Positions 1 through 10,557 of a stretch of DNA of 64,000 nucleotides are shown piece by piece. The stretch lies in NCBI GenBank assembly GCA_020621405.1, contig JAHRYN010000005.1:1-64000 (forward strand), written 5' to 3'. Made by a program: the position numbers and the translations under genes. The first letter of the stretch is position 1, and each line of letters starts with the position of its first letter. This stretch comes from Betaproteobacteria bacterium. Lineage in GTDB: Bacteria > Pseudomonadota > Gammaproteobacteria > Burkholderiales > Rhodocyclaceae. The notes under the pieces were generated by a model. It was not told where the DNA came from. It searched no databases and saw only the letters and a list, made by a program, of their open reading frames with translations.

Positions 1-669
1 GTCGGTATCGGCGGCGTCGGATCTTGGACCGCAGAGGCAATTGCTCGACACGGCGTTTCAAGAATCTCAATCATCGACCTCGACAACGTCGCTGAGTCGA
101 ATATCAATCGACAGATTCAGGCACTGCAGCCAACCCTCGGCATGGCGAAGGTGGATGCACTGGCTGAGCGCATCGCCTTGATCAATCCGGAGTGCCTGGT
201 CACGCGCATAGAGGATTTCCTCACTCCTGAAAACATCGCCGAATTGCTTGCATCGCGGCCGGACGCTGTTCTCGACTGCACCGATCAGACTTCGGCGAAG
301 GTGGCGATGGTGGAACACTGCCATCTCGACGGGCTGGCGCTGTTCATGGCAGGTGCCGCAGGGGGGCGTACTGATCCGACACGCATCCGCCACGCGGATC
401 TCGGCGCAACGCAGGGTGACGCACTGCTCGCCCGCGTACGTTCCTTGCTGCGCAGGAACGGGCGGATGCAACTGTCGCGCAAGGAGCATTTCGGCATAGA
501 GGCGGTCTATTCCGCCGAACCCATGCGGAAGCCGGCGACCGAGGGCTGTGATGTCACGAGCGCACCGCAGGGCCTGAACTGCGCCGGCTACGGTTCCAGT
601 GTCTGCGTCACGGCAGGCTTTGGCTTCGCGCTCGCAGCGCGCGCGATCGAACATCTGCTGACACACTGA
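1..669 (+). CDS. tcdA: tRNA threonylcarbamoyladenosine dehydratase (5' truncated by window)
   Basis: This is the C-terminal 222 residues of a ThiF/E1-like adenylating enzyme. It catalyses ATP-dependent cyclisation of t6A37 in ANN-decoding tRNAs to ct6A. The frame is open from base 1 and opens with the nucleotide-binding loop VGIGGVGSW, followed by the DLDNVAESNINRQ stretch that ThiF-family enzymes use around the ATP site. The later CTDQ segment also fits the family. The start codon and roughly the first 30-40 residues lie outside the window. MoeB or ThiF are alternatives, but the NINRQIQAL segment and the length favour TcdA (CsdL). Confidence 0.85.
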   Translation, partial: VGIGGVGSWTAEAIARHGVSRISIIDLDNVAESNINRQIQALQPTLGMAKVDALAERIALINPECLVTRIEDFLTPENIAELLASRPDAVLDCTDQTSAKVAMVEHCHLDGLALFMAGAAGGRTDPTRIRHADLGATQGDALLARVRSLLRRNGRMQLSRKEHFGIEAVYSAEPMRKPATEGCDVTSAPQGLNCAGYGSSVCVTAGFGFALAARAIEHLLTH

Positions 670-715
670 GCGCAAGACTTTCCGCGCAAACACCGTTACA
701 CTGCACCCGCGTCAT

Positions 716-801
716 ACCAATAGGCGCGTTCCCTTGTCTCCCTGACAAGAGGAGGCCAGAGCCTCCCTTCCGGAATCCACCCCCTGTCTGCCTGTATTGG
801 T
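716..801 (+). promoter_or_regulatory. Structured 5' leader of rhlE: closing stem around two hairpins
   Basis: ACCAATA (716-722) pairs perfectly with TATTGGT (795-801). Inside lie two perfect 6-bp hairpins: CTTGTC/GACAAG (733-749) and GGAGGC/GCCTCC (751-766). The result would be a multibranch fold ending about 40 nt before the rhlE start. No T-run follows the hairpins, so they are not a normal terminator for tcdA. Autoregulation by the helicase is an inference. Confidence 0.4.
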
Positions 802-841
802 GTCACTCAGTTTGAGCGACGGGCCGTCGCTGGAGAACTGT

Positions 842-2386
842 TTGAACACTGAAGTCGATTTCGCCGGGCTTGGCCTGGCAGAACCCCTGTTGCGCGCCAT
901 TTCCGAAGAAGGCTACACGCAACCCACCCCCATTCAACAAAAGGCCATCCCCCTCGTGATGGCCGGACGCGATCTGCTCGCCGCTGCCCAGACCGGGACC
1001 GGCAAGACGGCGGGATTCACGCTGCCCATCCTGCACACGCTGATGAACCGTCCGGCGAAAATTCCGCCTGGCCGGCCGCGCGTGCTGGTGCTGACCCCGA
1101 CACGGGAGCTCGCCGCCCAAGTCGAGGAGTCGGTGCGTACCTACGGTGCCCACACCGATCTGCGTTCGATGGTCATTTTCGGTGGCGTCGGCATGAATCC
1201 GCAGTTGCAGGGGCTGAAGCAGCGCGTCGACATCCTCGTTGCCACGCCGGGCCGCCTGCTCGATCACCTCGGCGAAAAGACGCTCGACCTTTCTGCAGTC
1301 GAGATTTTCGTGCTCGACGAAGCGGACCGCATGCTGGACATGGGTTTCATCCGTGACATCCGCAAGGTGATCGCGGCATTGCCGAAGTCGCGTCAGACGC
1401 TGCTGTTCTCGGCCACTTTTTCGCCGGAAATCCGCGAACTGGCGCATGGCCTGCTGAACGATGCGGCAGAAGTCGAGGTTGCTCCGCGCAATACGACGGC
1501 GGAACGGGTGGACCAGAGCGTCTACCTGATCGAACAGAAGCAGAAGCGCCACCTGCTCGCCCACCTGATCAACAAGGGCGAATGGTCGCAGGTGCTGGTA
1601 TTCACCCGTACCAAGCACGGCGCCAACCGTCTGGCTGAGCAGCTCGACAAGCAGGGCATCACGGCGGCCGCGATTCACGGCAACAAGAGCCAGAATGCGC
1701 GTACCCGTGCGCTTGCGGATTTCAAGAGCAATTCGCTGCGCGTACTGGTGGCGACCGACATCGCGGCGCGTGGTCTGGACATCGACCAATTGCCGCAGGT
1801 CGTCAACTTCGAACTCCCGAGCGTGCCGGAAGATTATGTGCACCGGATTGGTCGTACCGGTCGCGCGGGCGCCAGCGGTGCTGCCGTGTCGCTGGTGGAT
1901 CGCGAGGAAATCAAGCTCTTGTCCGCGATCGAGAAGGTGACGCGACAGTCCATCACGCGTGTCAGCACCGATGGGTTCACTCCGGTCGCGACTGCCGATG
2001 AACCGGATCGTGGCCCGCGTCCGCAGGGCCGTGGCAGTCGTCCGGAAAGCGCTCCGCGCAGCCGGCCTGCAGCCGGTGCCAAGCCGCGTCCGTCGGGCGA
2101 CCGTCCGGCTCGTTCTGCGCAGGGCAAGCCGGCAGGTCCAGGCAAGCCCATGGGACAGGGCGCTGCCGGTCGGCCCTCGAACCGCAATGGCAATACTGTC
2201 GGCGGCAATCGTGCGCCGGCTCGCGTGCAGGACGATGACGACAACCGCGGTAACCGCCTGCAGCCTCAGGCCGCGCCGCCGCGCGAGGTCAATGGCAACG
2301 TGATGCCGCGCAGCGGTGACGGACGCAGGCCGCAGACGCCGGCGCTGTTCTCGTCGCGCAGCCGCTCGGGCCAGAATTCGCGCTGA
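842..2386 (+). CDS. rhlE: DEAD-box ATP-dependent RNA helicase
   Basis: 514-residue RhlE-type helicase that unwinds short RNA duplexes in rRNA maturation and RNA turnover. The order is Q motif ([10 protein letters not shown]), Walker [19 protein letters not shown] in [16 protein letters not shown], then the helicase C domain with ARGLDI and [10 protein letters not shown]. After about residue 395 comes a basic, Arg/Pro/Gly-rich low-complexity tail, typical of RhlE and used for RNA contact. I chose the TTG at 842 because GGAG (832-835) sits 6 nt upstream and the protein then begins right before the Q motif. A TTG at 797 would add 15 residues without a good ribosome site. The upstream leader is structured. 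Confidence 0.9.
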   Translation: MNTEVDFAGLGLAEPLLRAISEEGYTQPTPIQQKAIPLVMAGRDLLAAAQTGTGKTAGFTLPILHTLMNRPAKIPPGRPRVLVLTPTRELAAQVEESVRTYGAHTDLRSMVIFGGVGMNPQLQGLKQRVDILVATPGRLLDHLGEKTLDLSAVEIFVLDEADRMLDMGFIRDIRKVIAALPKSRQTLLFSATFSPEIRELAHGLLNDAAEVEVAPRNTTAERVDQSVYLIEQKQKRHLLAHLINKGEWSQVLVFTRTKHGANRLAEQLDKQGITAAAIHGNKSQNARTRALADFKSNSLRVLVATDIAARGLDIDQLPQVVNFELPSVPEDYVHRIGRTGRAGASGAAVSLVDREEIKLLSAIEKVTRQSITRVSTDGFTPVATADEPDRGPRPQGRGSRPESAPRSRPAAGAKPRPSGDRPARSAQGKPAGPGKPMGQGAAGRPSNRNGNTVGGNRAPARVQDDDDNRGNRLQPQAAPPREVNGNVMPRSGDGRRPQTPALFSSRSRSGQNSR

Positions 2387-2432
2387 TCCGGCTTTACGCG
2401 CTTCTTTCATTCGGATGACCAGGGACGACCCG

Positions 2433-4241
<1,809 letters not shown>

Positions 4242-4256
4242 CGCACTGGCGCAGGT

Positions 4257-4805
4257 TCATTCGATGCGAATGAACCCGTCCCGGTTGGGCATGCGTATCG
4301 CCGGCAAAGTGTGCGCATCGATCACGGCATCGGCCTGAACGATGCCGTTGGCGTGCAGCAGCCACGCGCACAATGCATACACTTCGTCTGCCTCGAGCGT
4401 GCCCGGCGCATTCATCGGCTTGGTCCGCCGGATGAAATCGAACAGCGTTGTCGCGTACGGCCAGTAGCTGCCTATCGTCTTGTCTGCATCGACACTGGTC
4501 AGCGGGCGCGTGGCGCCGGTCAGTTCGTCGGCGCTGCCGCCGCGTCCGTCGCGGCCGTGACAGCCTGCGCAATGCTGCGCGAACAGACGCGCTCCGTCGG
4601 CGACCGTACCGCGCCCCGGCGGCAAACCGCGCCCATCCGGAAATACGTTGAGCAATTGCCGGCCGAGCAGGTCAGGATCGGCGGCAACGCCCAGCTGCGG
4701 CCGGTCGGTCGTCGGTGTCGCGGGTGCCGTGCACGCCGGCAGCAGTGCCAGCAGCACCAATGCAAGCACCCGTTCAGTAGCTGTGCGATACCAGTCCGTC
4801 ATCAT
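4257..4805 (-). CDS. Monohaem c-type cytochrome, sulfite dehydrogenase electron acceptor (lipoprotein)
   Basis: 182-residue exported cytochrome c. A short hydrophobic N-terminal segment ends in a lipobox-like LLPAC, followed by one haem site (CAGCH) and a likely axial Met in TKPMNAPG. It overlaps the 3' end of the molybdenum sulfite dehydrogenase gene by 32 nt, so the two are translationally coupled. It should act as the SorB/SoxD-like subunit that takes electrons from sulfite oxidation. It has only one CXXCH, unlike classic dihaem SoxD. Two adjacent ATG codons (4805, 4802) are possible starts. Confidence 0.7.
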   Translation of the reverse strand: MMTDWYRTATERVLALVLLALLPACTAPATPTTDRPQLGVAADPDLLGRQLLNVFPDGRGLPPGRGTVADGARLFAQHCAGCHGRDGRGGSADELTGATRPLTSVDADKTIGSYWPYATTLFDFIRRTKPMNAPGTLEADEVYALCAWLLHANGIVQADAVIDAHTLPAIRMPNRDGFIRIE

Positions 4806-6045
4806 CGACCGCCCAGGCAACGATTGCGTTGTAGTGGAAATAACCCGCCCGTCCACGCTCTGCCAGCAGTGCCACCCGCTCCGGCTGCACATGTCCGGCT
4901 TCATCGGTAGCACGGCTCTTCAGCAGGGCCGGCCTGCCATCCCAGCGCCATGGCATGCGAAAGCGCGTGAAGCAGCGGGGCTGCGCCGGTGACTGCAGCA
5001 CCGCATCGGCCCAGGTCATGCCGCCGTCGACCGATACCTCGACCCGCGCGATGCGGCCATGACCGCTCCAGGCAAGCCCGCTGACCTGATGAACGCCGGA
5101 TCTGCTCAAGGCCTGTCCGTGCGATGGCGACGTGATCAGGGACTTGCAGTCCATCGTGAAGGTGAACTGCCGCGCCTTGCCCGATGGCTGCAGCTCGGTG
5201 TACTTCGATGTTTCGTTGCGCGACATCACCGGCTGGTCGGCGAGTTCGAGCCGCTGCAGCCATTTCACATGCAGCACGCCTTCCCAGCCGGGCACGATCA
5301 GGCGCATCGGGTAACCGTTCTCCGGACGCAGACGCTCCCCGTTCTGGTACAGCGCCACCATGCAGTCGTCGCGCATCTTGGCCAGCGGAATGCTCATGTT
5401 CATCGCACCGGCATCTGCGCCCTCGGCGATGACCCAGCTCGCGCTGTCATCGACGCCCGCCTCGTCGAGCAGGATGGACAGCGGCACGCCGGTCCACTCC
5501 GCACACGACACCAGGCCATGCACCGAGCCGACCGGCCGCTGTATGGGTTCGGCATGCCAGCCGGCGTTGCTGTTGCCGCCACATTCGATGAACAGCATCT
5601 GCGAGCGCATCGGATAGCGCAGCAGCGACTTCATGTCGAAGCTCAGCGGCTGGCGCACCCGGCCGTGCACGGTCAACCGGTGGCGTTCCGGATCGATCTG
5701 CGGAACGCCGTTGTGGTGCCGTTCGAAGTGCAGGCCGTTCGGCGTGACCGTGCCTTCCAGTTCTTCCAGCGGCGTGAAGGACACGCCATTGCCTGCGACC
5801 GCGCGGTTGGAACTGATGCGCCGTGCGGTATAGCGCTCGTACGGGGAAGGCTGGCCATAGGTGGAAAACGGCTGTCCGGGCACGTGCAGCCAGGGCAGAT
5901 CGCCGGGGTTCTGCGCAAGGGTGTCCGCCGCACTGGTTGCGCCGGCAAGTATCAGCCCGCGACGCAGGAACCGCCGTCGCTCCGGCAGTCCGCTGCCGGC
6001 GGCCACCGGAAACTGTTCGAGCGACTCGTCGCGACTGCGCTTCAT
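4774..6045 (-). CDS. soxC: Molybdopterin-dependent sulfite dehydrogenase, SoxC/SorA family, Tat-exported
   Basis: 423 residues. A twin-arginine signal (RRRFLRRGLILAG) sits around residues 23-35, so the enzyme is folded with its cofactor before export to the periplasm. The oxidoreductase-Mo domain holds the molybdenum-ligand Cys in LVSCAEWTGVPL and substrate-site motifs such as IECGGNSN. The C-terminal Mo-co dimerisation domain starts near residue 290 with VSGLAWSGHGRIARVEVS. It oxidises sulfite to sulfate and passes electrons to a c-type cytochrome, here probably the overlapping downstream gene. No soxAXYZB is in the window, so a stand-alone SorAB-like role is more likely than the full Sox cycle. 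Confidence 0.82.
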   Translation of the reverse strand: MKRSRDESLEQFPVAAGSGLPERRRFLRRGLILAGATSAADTLAQNPGDLPWLHVPGQPFSTYGQPSPYERYTARRISSNRAVAGNGVSFTPLEELEGTVTPNGLHFERHHNGVPQIDPERHRLTVHGRVRQPLSFDMKSLLRYPMRSQMLFIECGGNSNAGWHAEPIQRPVGSVHGLVSCAEWTGVPLSILLDEAGVDDSASWVIAEGADAGAMNMSIPLAKMRDDCMVALYQNGERLRPENGYPMRLIVPGWEGVLHVKWLQRLELADQPVMSRNETSKYTELQPSGKARQFTFTMDCKSLITSPSHGQALSRSGVHQVSGLAWSGHGRIARVEVSVDGGMTWADAVLQSPAQPRCFTRFRMPWRWDGRPALLKSRATDEAGHVQPERVALLAERGRAGYFHYNAIVAWAVDDDGLVSHSY

Positions 6046-6053
6046 GCCCGCCT

Positions 6054-7157
6054 CTACAGGAAAAGGGTCAGTACGCCGGTGTAACCGTACAGCTGGTCAT
6101 GCGAAATTTCGCCGCCGGCGAAGAATCCGGCTATCGGCAGGCCGGGAAAGACCTCCTCCAGCATTGCCGGTTCCGCGTTGTCGTTGCCGAACATATTGGC
6201 ACCGCGGGCGGCACAGGATACGTAGAGTGCAGCACGCGGCGGCTGTTCCAGCGAGTCCCGCAGTTCGTGCAGCGTGCGCATCATGTCGACGCGGGCACAG
6301 TCGGCGTCGCGCCGGAAGAACTGGATGCGCTGACCAAGGTGGACCGACTCGCTGACCGCGAGCAGTCCGTTTGCCGGATCGATACCGGTGACGTTGCGTA
6401 CGCGAAACTCGGCATTGTCGCGGCCCGCCACGCCAAGACCCGGCAGGATGTAGCGAGCCGCCCGCCTCATGTCCTGGCCGAGCGAGGTGCCGGCAGCTTC
6501 GAGAAACGCATCCAGCGCCGGACGCCCGTCGATTTCAGCGATCACGTTCTGGTCGCAGGCGGTGATGACGCGCACCTCGCCGACTGCGCAGCAGCCCTGC
6601 GTCAGGCGGGTGGCGATGGCGACCTGTTCATTGAAGGCGACACCGCTGATGCCGCCGTAGAAAGCGCCATTGGCGATCATCGGCGCTTGTCCGCGGGCGA
6701 TTGCCAGACCACCGGTGACGAAGCCGCTGGAGACCTTGGTGGCCATGTCGGCAACCAGATCAGCCATGTCGGGTGTGTTCGGATCGGCGTGAACCACGGC
6801 GAAATAAGGTTGTTCGCGTGCCTGGTCGGTGCCCAGAGCATTGGGCAGGCGGTCGCGCCCGGAAAAGACCTGGAAACTGCCATCGGGCAGGCTTGCCACC
6901 AGCAGTGCCATGCCCGGATGATTCTGTGCACCGGTGGCACGGCCGATCACGCCGAGCGAACTGGTGCCGACCCAGTCGCGGATGCCGGTCAGCATCGTGA
7001 GCCGCTCGACCATGGCGTCGACATCGCTGCCGTACTGGTCAGTGAAATAGGCGAAACCGAGATTGGCGCCGTCGGGTATGTCGAGCGCAGCCAGCGCCCG
7101 GTCCATCGCGACCGGCCAGTCTTCGTGGAAGGCGGTGCTCGCGGCGAATCTGTGCAT
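6054..7157 (-). CDS. FIST-domain sensory protein (FIST N + FIST C)
   Basis: 367 residues covering the whole FIST_N and FIST_C architecture, a small-molecule sensing module predicted to bind amino acids or similar ligands. FIST features include the Gly-rich VGTSSLGVIG in the N half and the C-terminal stretch around AALYVSCAARGANMFG and LPIAGFFAGGEI. It has no signal peptide or membrane segment, so it should be cytoplasmic. It starts 12 nt after phaM and ends 8 nt before the sulfite dehydrogenase gene, so all four genes are probably one transcript. The ligand is unknown. Confidence 0.8.
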   Translation of the reverse strand: MHRFAASTAFHEDWPVAMDRALAALDIPDGANLGFAYFTDQYGSDVDAMVERLTMLTGIRDWVGTSSLGVIGRATGAQNHPGMALLVASLPDGSFQVFSGRDRLPNALGTDQAREQPYFAVVHADPNTPDMADLVADMATKVSSGFVTGGLAIARGQAPMIANGAFYGGISGVAFNEQVAIATRLTQGCCAVGEVRVITACDQNVIAEIDGRPALDAFLEAAGTSLGQDMRRAARYILPGLGVAGRDNAEFRVRNVTGIDPANGLLAVSESVHLGQRIQFFRRDADCARVDMMRTLHELRDSLEQPPRAALYVSCAARGANMFGNDNAEPAMLEEVFPGLPIAGFFAGGEISHDQLYGYTGVLTLFL

Positions 7158-7169
7158 GTGGTGAGTCTG

Positions 7170-7577
7170 TTATCCGGCGCTTGGCGGCGGTGGCGGAGGA
7201 TCACTCGCCGCCGGTGCGCCAGGCGGGGTTGCCGGGTTCTGCATCAGGGTCCATGGCCACATTGCGGCATTGCCGAAAGCCTGCATCGGGTTGTGGGACG
7301 AATCGGGCTGGGCACTCCCGGCCTGGCTGGCGCCTGCGGCCATGGCCTGCATTGTGGCCAGCGTCGCGCGCTGCATTTCCAGGCCTTGGATGCTCGTCTG
7401 CAGCATGCCGAGGTTCATGCGCAGCCAGCCCTCGACTGCCTTGAGGTCGGCGATGCGCTTGTCCAGTTCGCCGACATCCAGCGTCGGCGTGACGAAGCCC
7501 GGCACCGGGAAGGGCATCTGCCCCCATACCGATCGGAGAAATTCCATCGGGTCGTACTGTGAAGAATCGCCGGCCAT
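7170..7577 (-). CDS. phaM: PhaM-type polyhydroxyalkanoate granule-associated protein
   Basis: 135 residues. The N half carries the PhaM-like core: a WGQMPFPVPGF segment, then DVGELDKRIADLKAVEGWL and a Leu/Met-rich helix (NLGMLQTSIQGLEMQR). In Cupriavidus, PhaM activates PHA synthase and tethers granules to the nucleoid with a Lys/Ala/Pro-rich tail. Here that basic tail is absent; the protein ends in a short acidic/Pro-rich run (ASDPPPPPPSAG). The start is set by GGAGG 7 nt before ATG 7577. It is first in the FIST-soxC-cytochrome operon. Confidence 0.65.
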   Translation of the reverse strand: MAGDSSQYDPMEFLRSVWGQMPFPVPGFVTPTLDVGELDKRIADLKAVEGWLRMNLGMLQTSIQGLEMQRATLATMQAMAAGASQAGSAQPDSSHNPMQAFGNAAMWPWTLMQNPATPPGAPAASDPPPPPPSAG

Positions 7578-7652
7578 GTCGTCACCTCCGTGGATCGATG
7601 TGAGCCAAGCATAGCAGCGGGGATGTTTGGAGGGGCAGCGCATCCGTCGTGT

Positions 7653-7686
7653 TCAAAAAGAAAACGCGGTCTCTCGAGACCGCGTT
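7653..7686 (-). terminator. Intrinsic terminator downstream of the hybrid kinase gene
   Basis: Perfect inverted repeat: an 11-nt arm AACGCGGTCTC at 7663-7673 and its complement at 7676-7686. The A-rich run to the left (7655-7664) becomes a T-rich tail on the minus strand. It lies about 100 nt past the stop of the kinase gene and before phaM, separating the two minus-strand units. Confidence 0.75.
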
Positions 7687-7699
7687 AAGGAGACACAAC

Positions 7700-7780
7700 G
7701 TGCACAACGATTTCATTGTCGTGCTGCGGGAAGGCTCGCGGCAATCGTCCGTTCGGACTAGGCCGCGATTCAGTCCGTGA
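7700..7780 (+). CDS. Possible 26-codon small ORF
   Basis: GTG start with AAGGAG 7 nt upstream (7687-7692) and 26 codons ending in TGA; the product begins VHNDFIVVLREGSRQS. The ribosome site abuts the terminator hairpin on its right. It is on the strand opposite to both flanking genes and no promoter is obvious. It could be chance; I report it only because of the strong Shine-Dalgarno. Confidence 0.2.
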   Translation: MHNDFIVVLREGSRQSSVRTRPRFSP

Positions 7781-7786
7781 TCCTGC

Positions 7787-9655
7787 TCAGGTATTCGCTG
7801 CCGTGGCCTCGCGCAGCTTGAACTGGATCAGCGTGCGCAGCTTGGCCGGCATCACCGGCTTGAGCAGCAGGTGATGGCCGAGGTCGCGCGCTTCCTCCAG
7901 TCGTTCGGGCGTGGCGCTTCCGGTGACCAGAATGGCCGGTATGTCGATGCCGAAATGCTTCCTGACCGCGGCAACCACCTGCGGACCGATCTCGCCGTCG
8001 CGCAACTGGTAGTCGGCGATGATCAGATCCGGCGGGCCGGATCTGTCGGCGATCTGTGCCAGGGCTTCCGCTGCCTGGCCGGCGGTCAGCGTCTGCGCGC
8101 CCCAGCTGCCCAGCAGGGCGGCCATGCCATCGACGATGCTGGCTTCGTCATCGATTACCAGGATGCATCGTCCATTGAGGTCGGCGTGGCTGCGCTCGGT
8201 ACGTGCCGCGGCAGCGCGCACGACCGGCGCACGTCCCAGCGGCACGTCGATGCGGAAAACGGTGCCGCGGCCCGGGCGCGAGGCGAGCCGGACCCGGTGA
8301 GCCAGCAGCGCGGACAGGCGTTGTACGATGGACAGACCGAGTCCCAGTCCCTTGCGGCGGTCGCGTTCGGCGTTGGCCAGCTGCACGAATTCCTCGAAGA
8401 TGCGCGTCTGATCATCGGCTGCGATGCCCAGGCCGGTGTCCCACACTTCGAAGCGAAGCCCGTCGCCGTGCAGCCGGGTACTCACCAGTACGCCGCCAGC
8501 GCGGGTGTAGCGCATCGCGTTCGAAATCAGGTTGCGCAGTATGCGTTCAAGCAGTACCGGATCGCTGCGCACCCAGACGTTGCGTGAACGCATGCGAAGT
8601 GCCAGGCCGCGATCGAATGCCTCGGGTTCGAAGTCCATGCGCAGTCGGTCGAACAGCGCAGTCACCGACACATCAGTGACTTCCGGCTTCACCTTGCCGG
8701 CGTCGATCTTGGAAATGTCCAGCAGCTCGTTGAACAGCCCCTCGAGCGCCTCGACCGAACTGCTGATGCTGGTCACCAGGTTTGCAACGTCGGGTTCATG
8801 TGCCTTGGCCGACAGCGCAGCGGCGAACAGGCCCATCGCGTGCAGCGGCTGGCGCAGGTCGTGGCTGGCGGCCGCGAAGAACTGGCTTTTCGCGCGGCTT
8901 GCCTGGTCGGCCCGGTCCCTGGCCTGCAGAAGTTCGACGTTCTGCGCCTCGAGCCGTTGGCTCAGCACCTCGTTGGCGTAGCGGCTGCGCAGTGCGCGCT
9001 CGATCAGCGCATTGAAACTGCGGCCGACCTTCCACAGCGCGACCAGCAGCACGGATACGATGAACGCGATCAGCAGGTCGTAAGGTCCGCCCTCCCACAG
9101 GTAGCGCGCGATCACCGGCAGCAGTGTCGCGAACAGGAATGTGTAGTAGCTGGGCAGGTGCATGGACGTCAACGCCACGGCGACACCGCACACCGACACC
9201 AGCAGCGACATCAGCACGATCTGCTGCTGCGGTGCGTCCGGGCTGAAGAACAGCCACAGCGTCGAACTCCACAGCACGCCGGATACCGCGGCGCCGACCA
9301 GCCAGTAGGTGCCCCAGCGCCCGGCGTCGTCAGCCGCCGGACCGGTACGGTTGTAAAGGCGGAGCAGGATCAGGCGGGAAATCTGGTTGGCGATCGAAGC
9401 GATGAACCACAGCGCCACCGACCACAGCGGGAAGCGCGAAAAGACGGTCAGCGTGACCAGTACCGCGCCGAGCACCTGGCCGCCGAAGGCGGTGCCGAGA
9501 TTGGCGTAAAGCATCTCGATCTGTGTGGCCCGGACCTGACTGTCCAGCGCCGCCTGTTCTGCCGGGGCGAGTCGTGCCGCCGCATCACCGCGTTCGCTGG
9601 TGAGCGACTCGATCGTGGTCTTTTCGACGGGGGGCAGCGTCGGCAAGGCACTCAT
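7787..9655 (-). CDS. Membrane hybrid sensor histidine kinase with C-terminal receiver
   Basis: 622 residues. About six hydrophobic segments lie between residues 55 and 215 (the N-terminal sensor). A coiled linker precedes the HisKA dimerisation domain with the phosphoacceptor His in SHDLRQPLHAMGL. The HATPase_c domain follows (NLISNAMRY, DTGLGI, GLGLGLSIV), then a receiver domain in the last 120 residues (ILVIDDE, phospho-Asp in IIADYQL, LLLKPV). The SHDLRQPL H-box subfamily is often paired with LuxR-type regulators, and such a gene overlaps its start by 4 bp. The signal sensed is unknown. Confidence 0.88.
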   Translation of the reverse strand: MSALPTLPPVEKTTIESLTSERGDAAARLAPAEQAALDSQVRATQIEMLYANLGTAFGGQVLGAVLVTLTVFSRFPLWSVALWFIASIANQISRLILLRLYNRTGPAADDAGRWGTYWLVGAAVSGVLWSSTLWLFFSPDAPQQQIVLMSLLVSVCGVAVALTSMHLPSYYTFLFATLLPVIARYLWEGGPYDLLIAFIVSVLLVALWKVGRSFNALIERALRSRYANEVLSQRLEAQNVELLQARDRADQASRAKSQFFAAASHDLRQPLHAMGLFAAALSAKAHEPDVANLVTSISSSVEALEGLFNELLDISKIDAGKVKPEVTDVSVTALFDRLRMDFEPEAFDRGLALRMRSRNVWVRSDPVLLERILRNLISNAMRYTRAGGVLVSTRLHGDGLRFEVWDTGLGIAADDQTRIFEEFVQLANAERDRRKGLGLGLSIVQRLSALLAHRVRLASRPGRGTVFRIDVPLGRAPVVRAAAARTERSHADLNGRCILVIDDEASIVDGMAALLGSWGAQTLTAGQAAEALAQIADRSGPPDLIIADYQLRDGEIGPQVVAAVRKHFGIDIPAILVTGSATPERLEEARDLGHHLLLKPVMPAKLRTLIQFKLREATAANT

Positions 9656-10326
9656 GTCGACGAGCCGGGGGCGCCGAGCTGCAGCCCGATGCGGCTGGCC
9701 GCCAGTACCGCCTGGGTGCGGTTGGCGGCACCGAGCGCCTTCAGGATGGCCGTGATGTGTACCTTCACGGTGCCCTCTGCCAGATTCAGCTCGCGGCAGA
9801 TTTCCTTGTTCGGCTTGCCCTGGACCATCAGTGTCAGCACTTCGGCCTGGCGCTCGGTCAGCCCGATGTCCGACGCGGTCTGCGGCCGGCGTGGAACTTC
9901 CTCCTGCCGCGGCGCGCCCAGACCGAATTCACCGGCGATCGCCTGTCGCGGCACATAGACACCGCCCGACAGCACCAGCCGCAGGGCACCCAGCAAAACT
10001 TCGTTGGTGCTCGATTTCGGAATGAACCCCATGGCGCCTTCGTCGAGCGCTGCGACGACGGTGTCCGAGTCATCGAAACCGGACAGCACGACGATGGGCA
10101 GCGCCGGTTGCGCCGAGCGAAAGCTCTGCAGTGCGCTCATGCCGCGGCACCCGGGCAGTGTCAGGTCGAGCAGCACCAGATCGAGATCCGGATGCTGTTC
10201 GGCCAGCGCCAGACCGGCGTCGCAGCCGGGCGCGTCGTAGATGTGGACGTCCGCCGCAAGACCGGGCAGTACGTGTCGCAGCGCTTCGCGGATCAACGGG
10301 TGATCATCGACGATCAGTATCTTCAT
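9652..10326 (-). CDS. LuxR/NarL-family response regulator (AgmR/MxaB-like)
   Basis: 224 residues: receiver domain (ILIVDDHPLIREAL, phospho-Asp in LVLLDLTLPG, Lys in FIPKSS) and a C-terminal LuxR helix-turn-helix (LTERQAEVLTLMVQGK, NLAEGTVKVHI). Its stop overlaps the start of the hybrid kinase gene by 4 bp, so the two are a coupled two-component pair. Related regulators (AgmR/ErbR, MxaB) control PQQ-dependent alcohol oxidation; transfer of that role here is an inference from family resemblance. The ATG at 10326 is preceded by AAGG and begins exactly at the receiver domain. Confidence 0.85.
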   Translation of the reverse strand: MKILIVDDHPLIREALRHVLPGLAADVHIYDAPGCDAGLALAEQHPDLDLVLLDLTLPGCRGMSALQSFRSAQPALPIVVLSGFDDSDTVVAALDEGAMGFIPKSSTNEVLLGALRLVLSGGVYVPRQAIAGEFGLGAPRQEEVPRRPQTASDIGLTERQAEVLTLMVQGKPNKEICRELNLAEGTVKVHITAILKALGAANRTQAVLAASRIGLQLGAPGSST

Positions 10327-10557
10327 TTCAGCCTTGCAGGAGGGCGGCGGGCAGATCCATTCGCCGCAAGTCGTCATGATGTCCGAAACTGCGGGTGGCC
10401 GGATCATGGATTATCACTTTAGTCGTAGTCCGCTTGGATGAACCAGCAAGGCTGCCGGCGCAAGTAGACTGCGCGCGCAGCGCCGCGGGACGCACATGGC
10501 GGTCCGGTCAGCGTCGGCGGGGCAACCGTCCCGGGCGAATCACTTGGGGAGCCGAGA

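Noticed and set aside
803-2410. 535-codon minus-strand frame opposite rhlE
   Set aside because: Shadow of a GC-rich gene: the product is Arg/His-rich, has no recognisable motif and lies fully antisense to a clear helicase gene.
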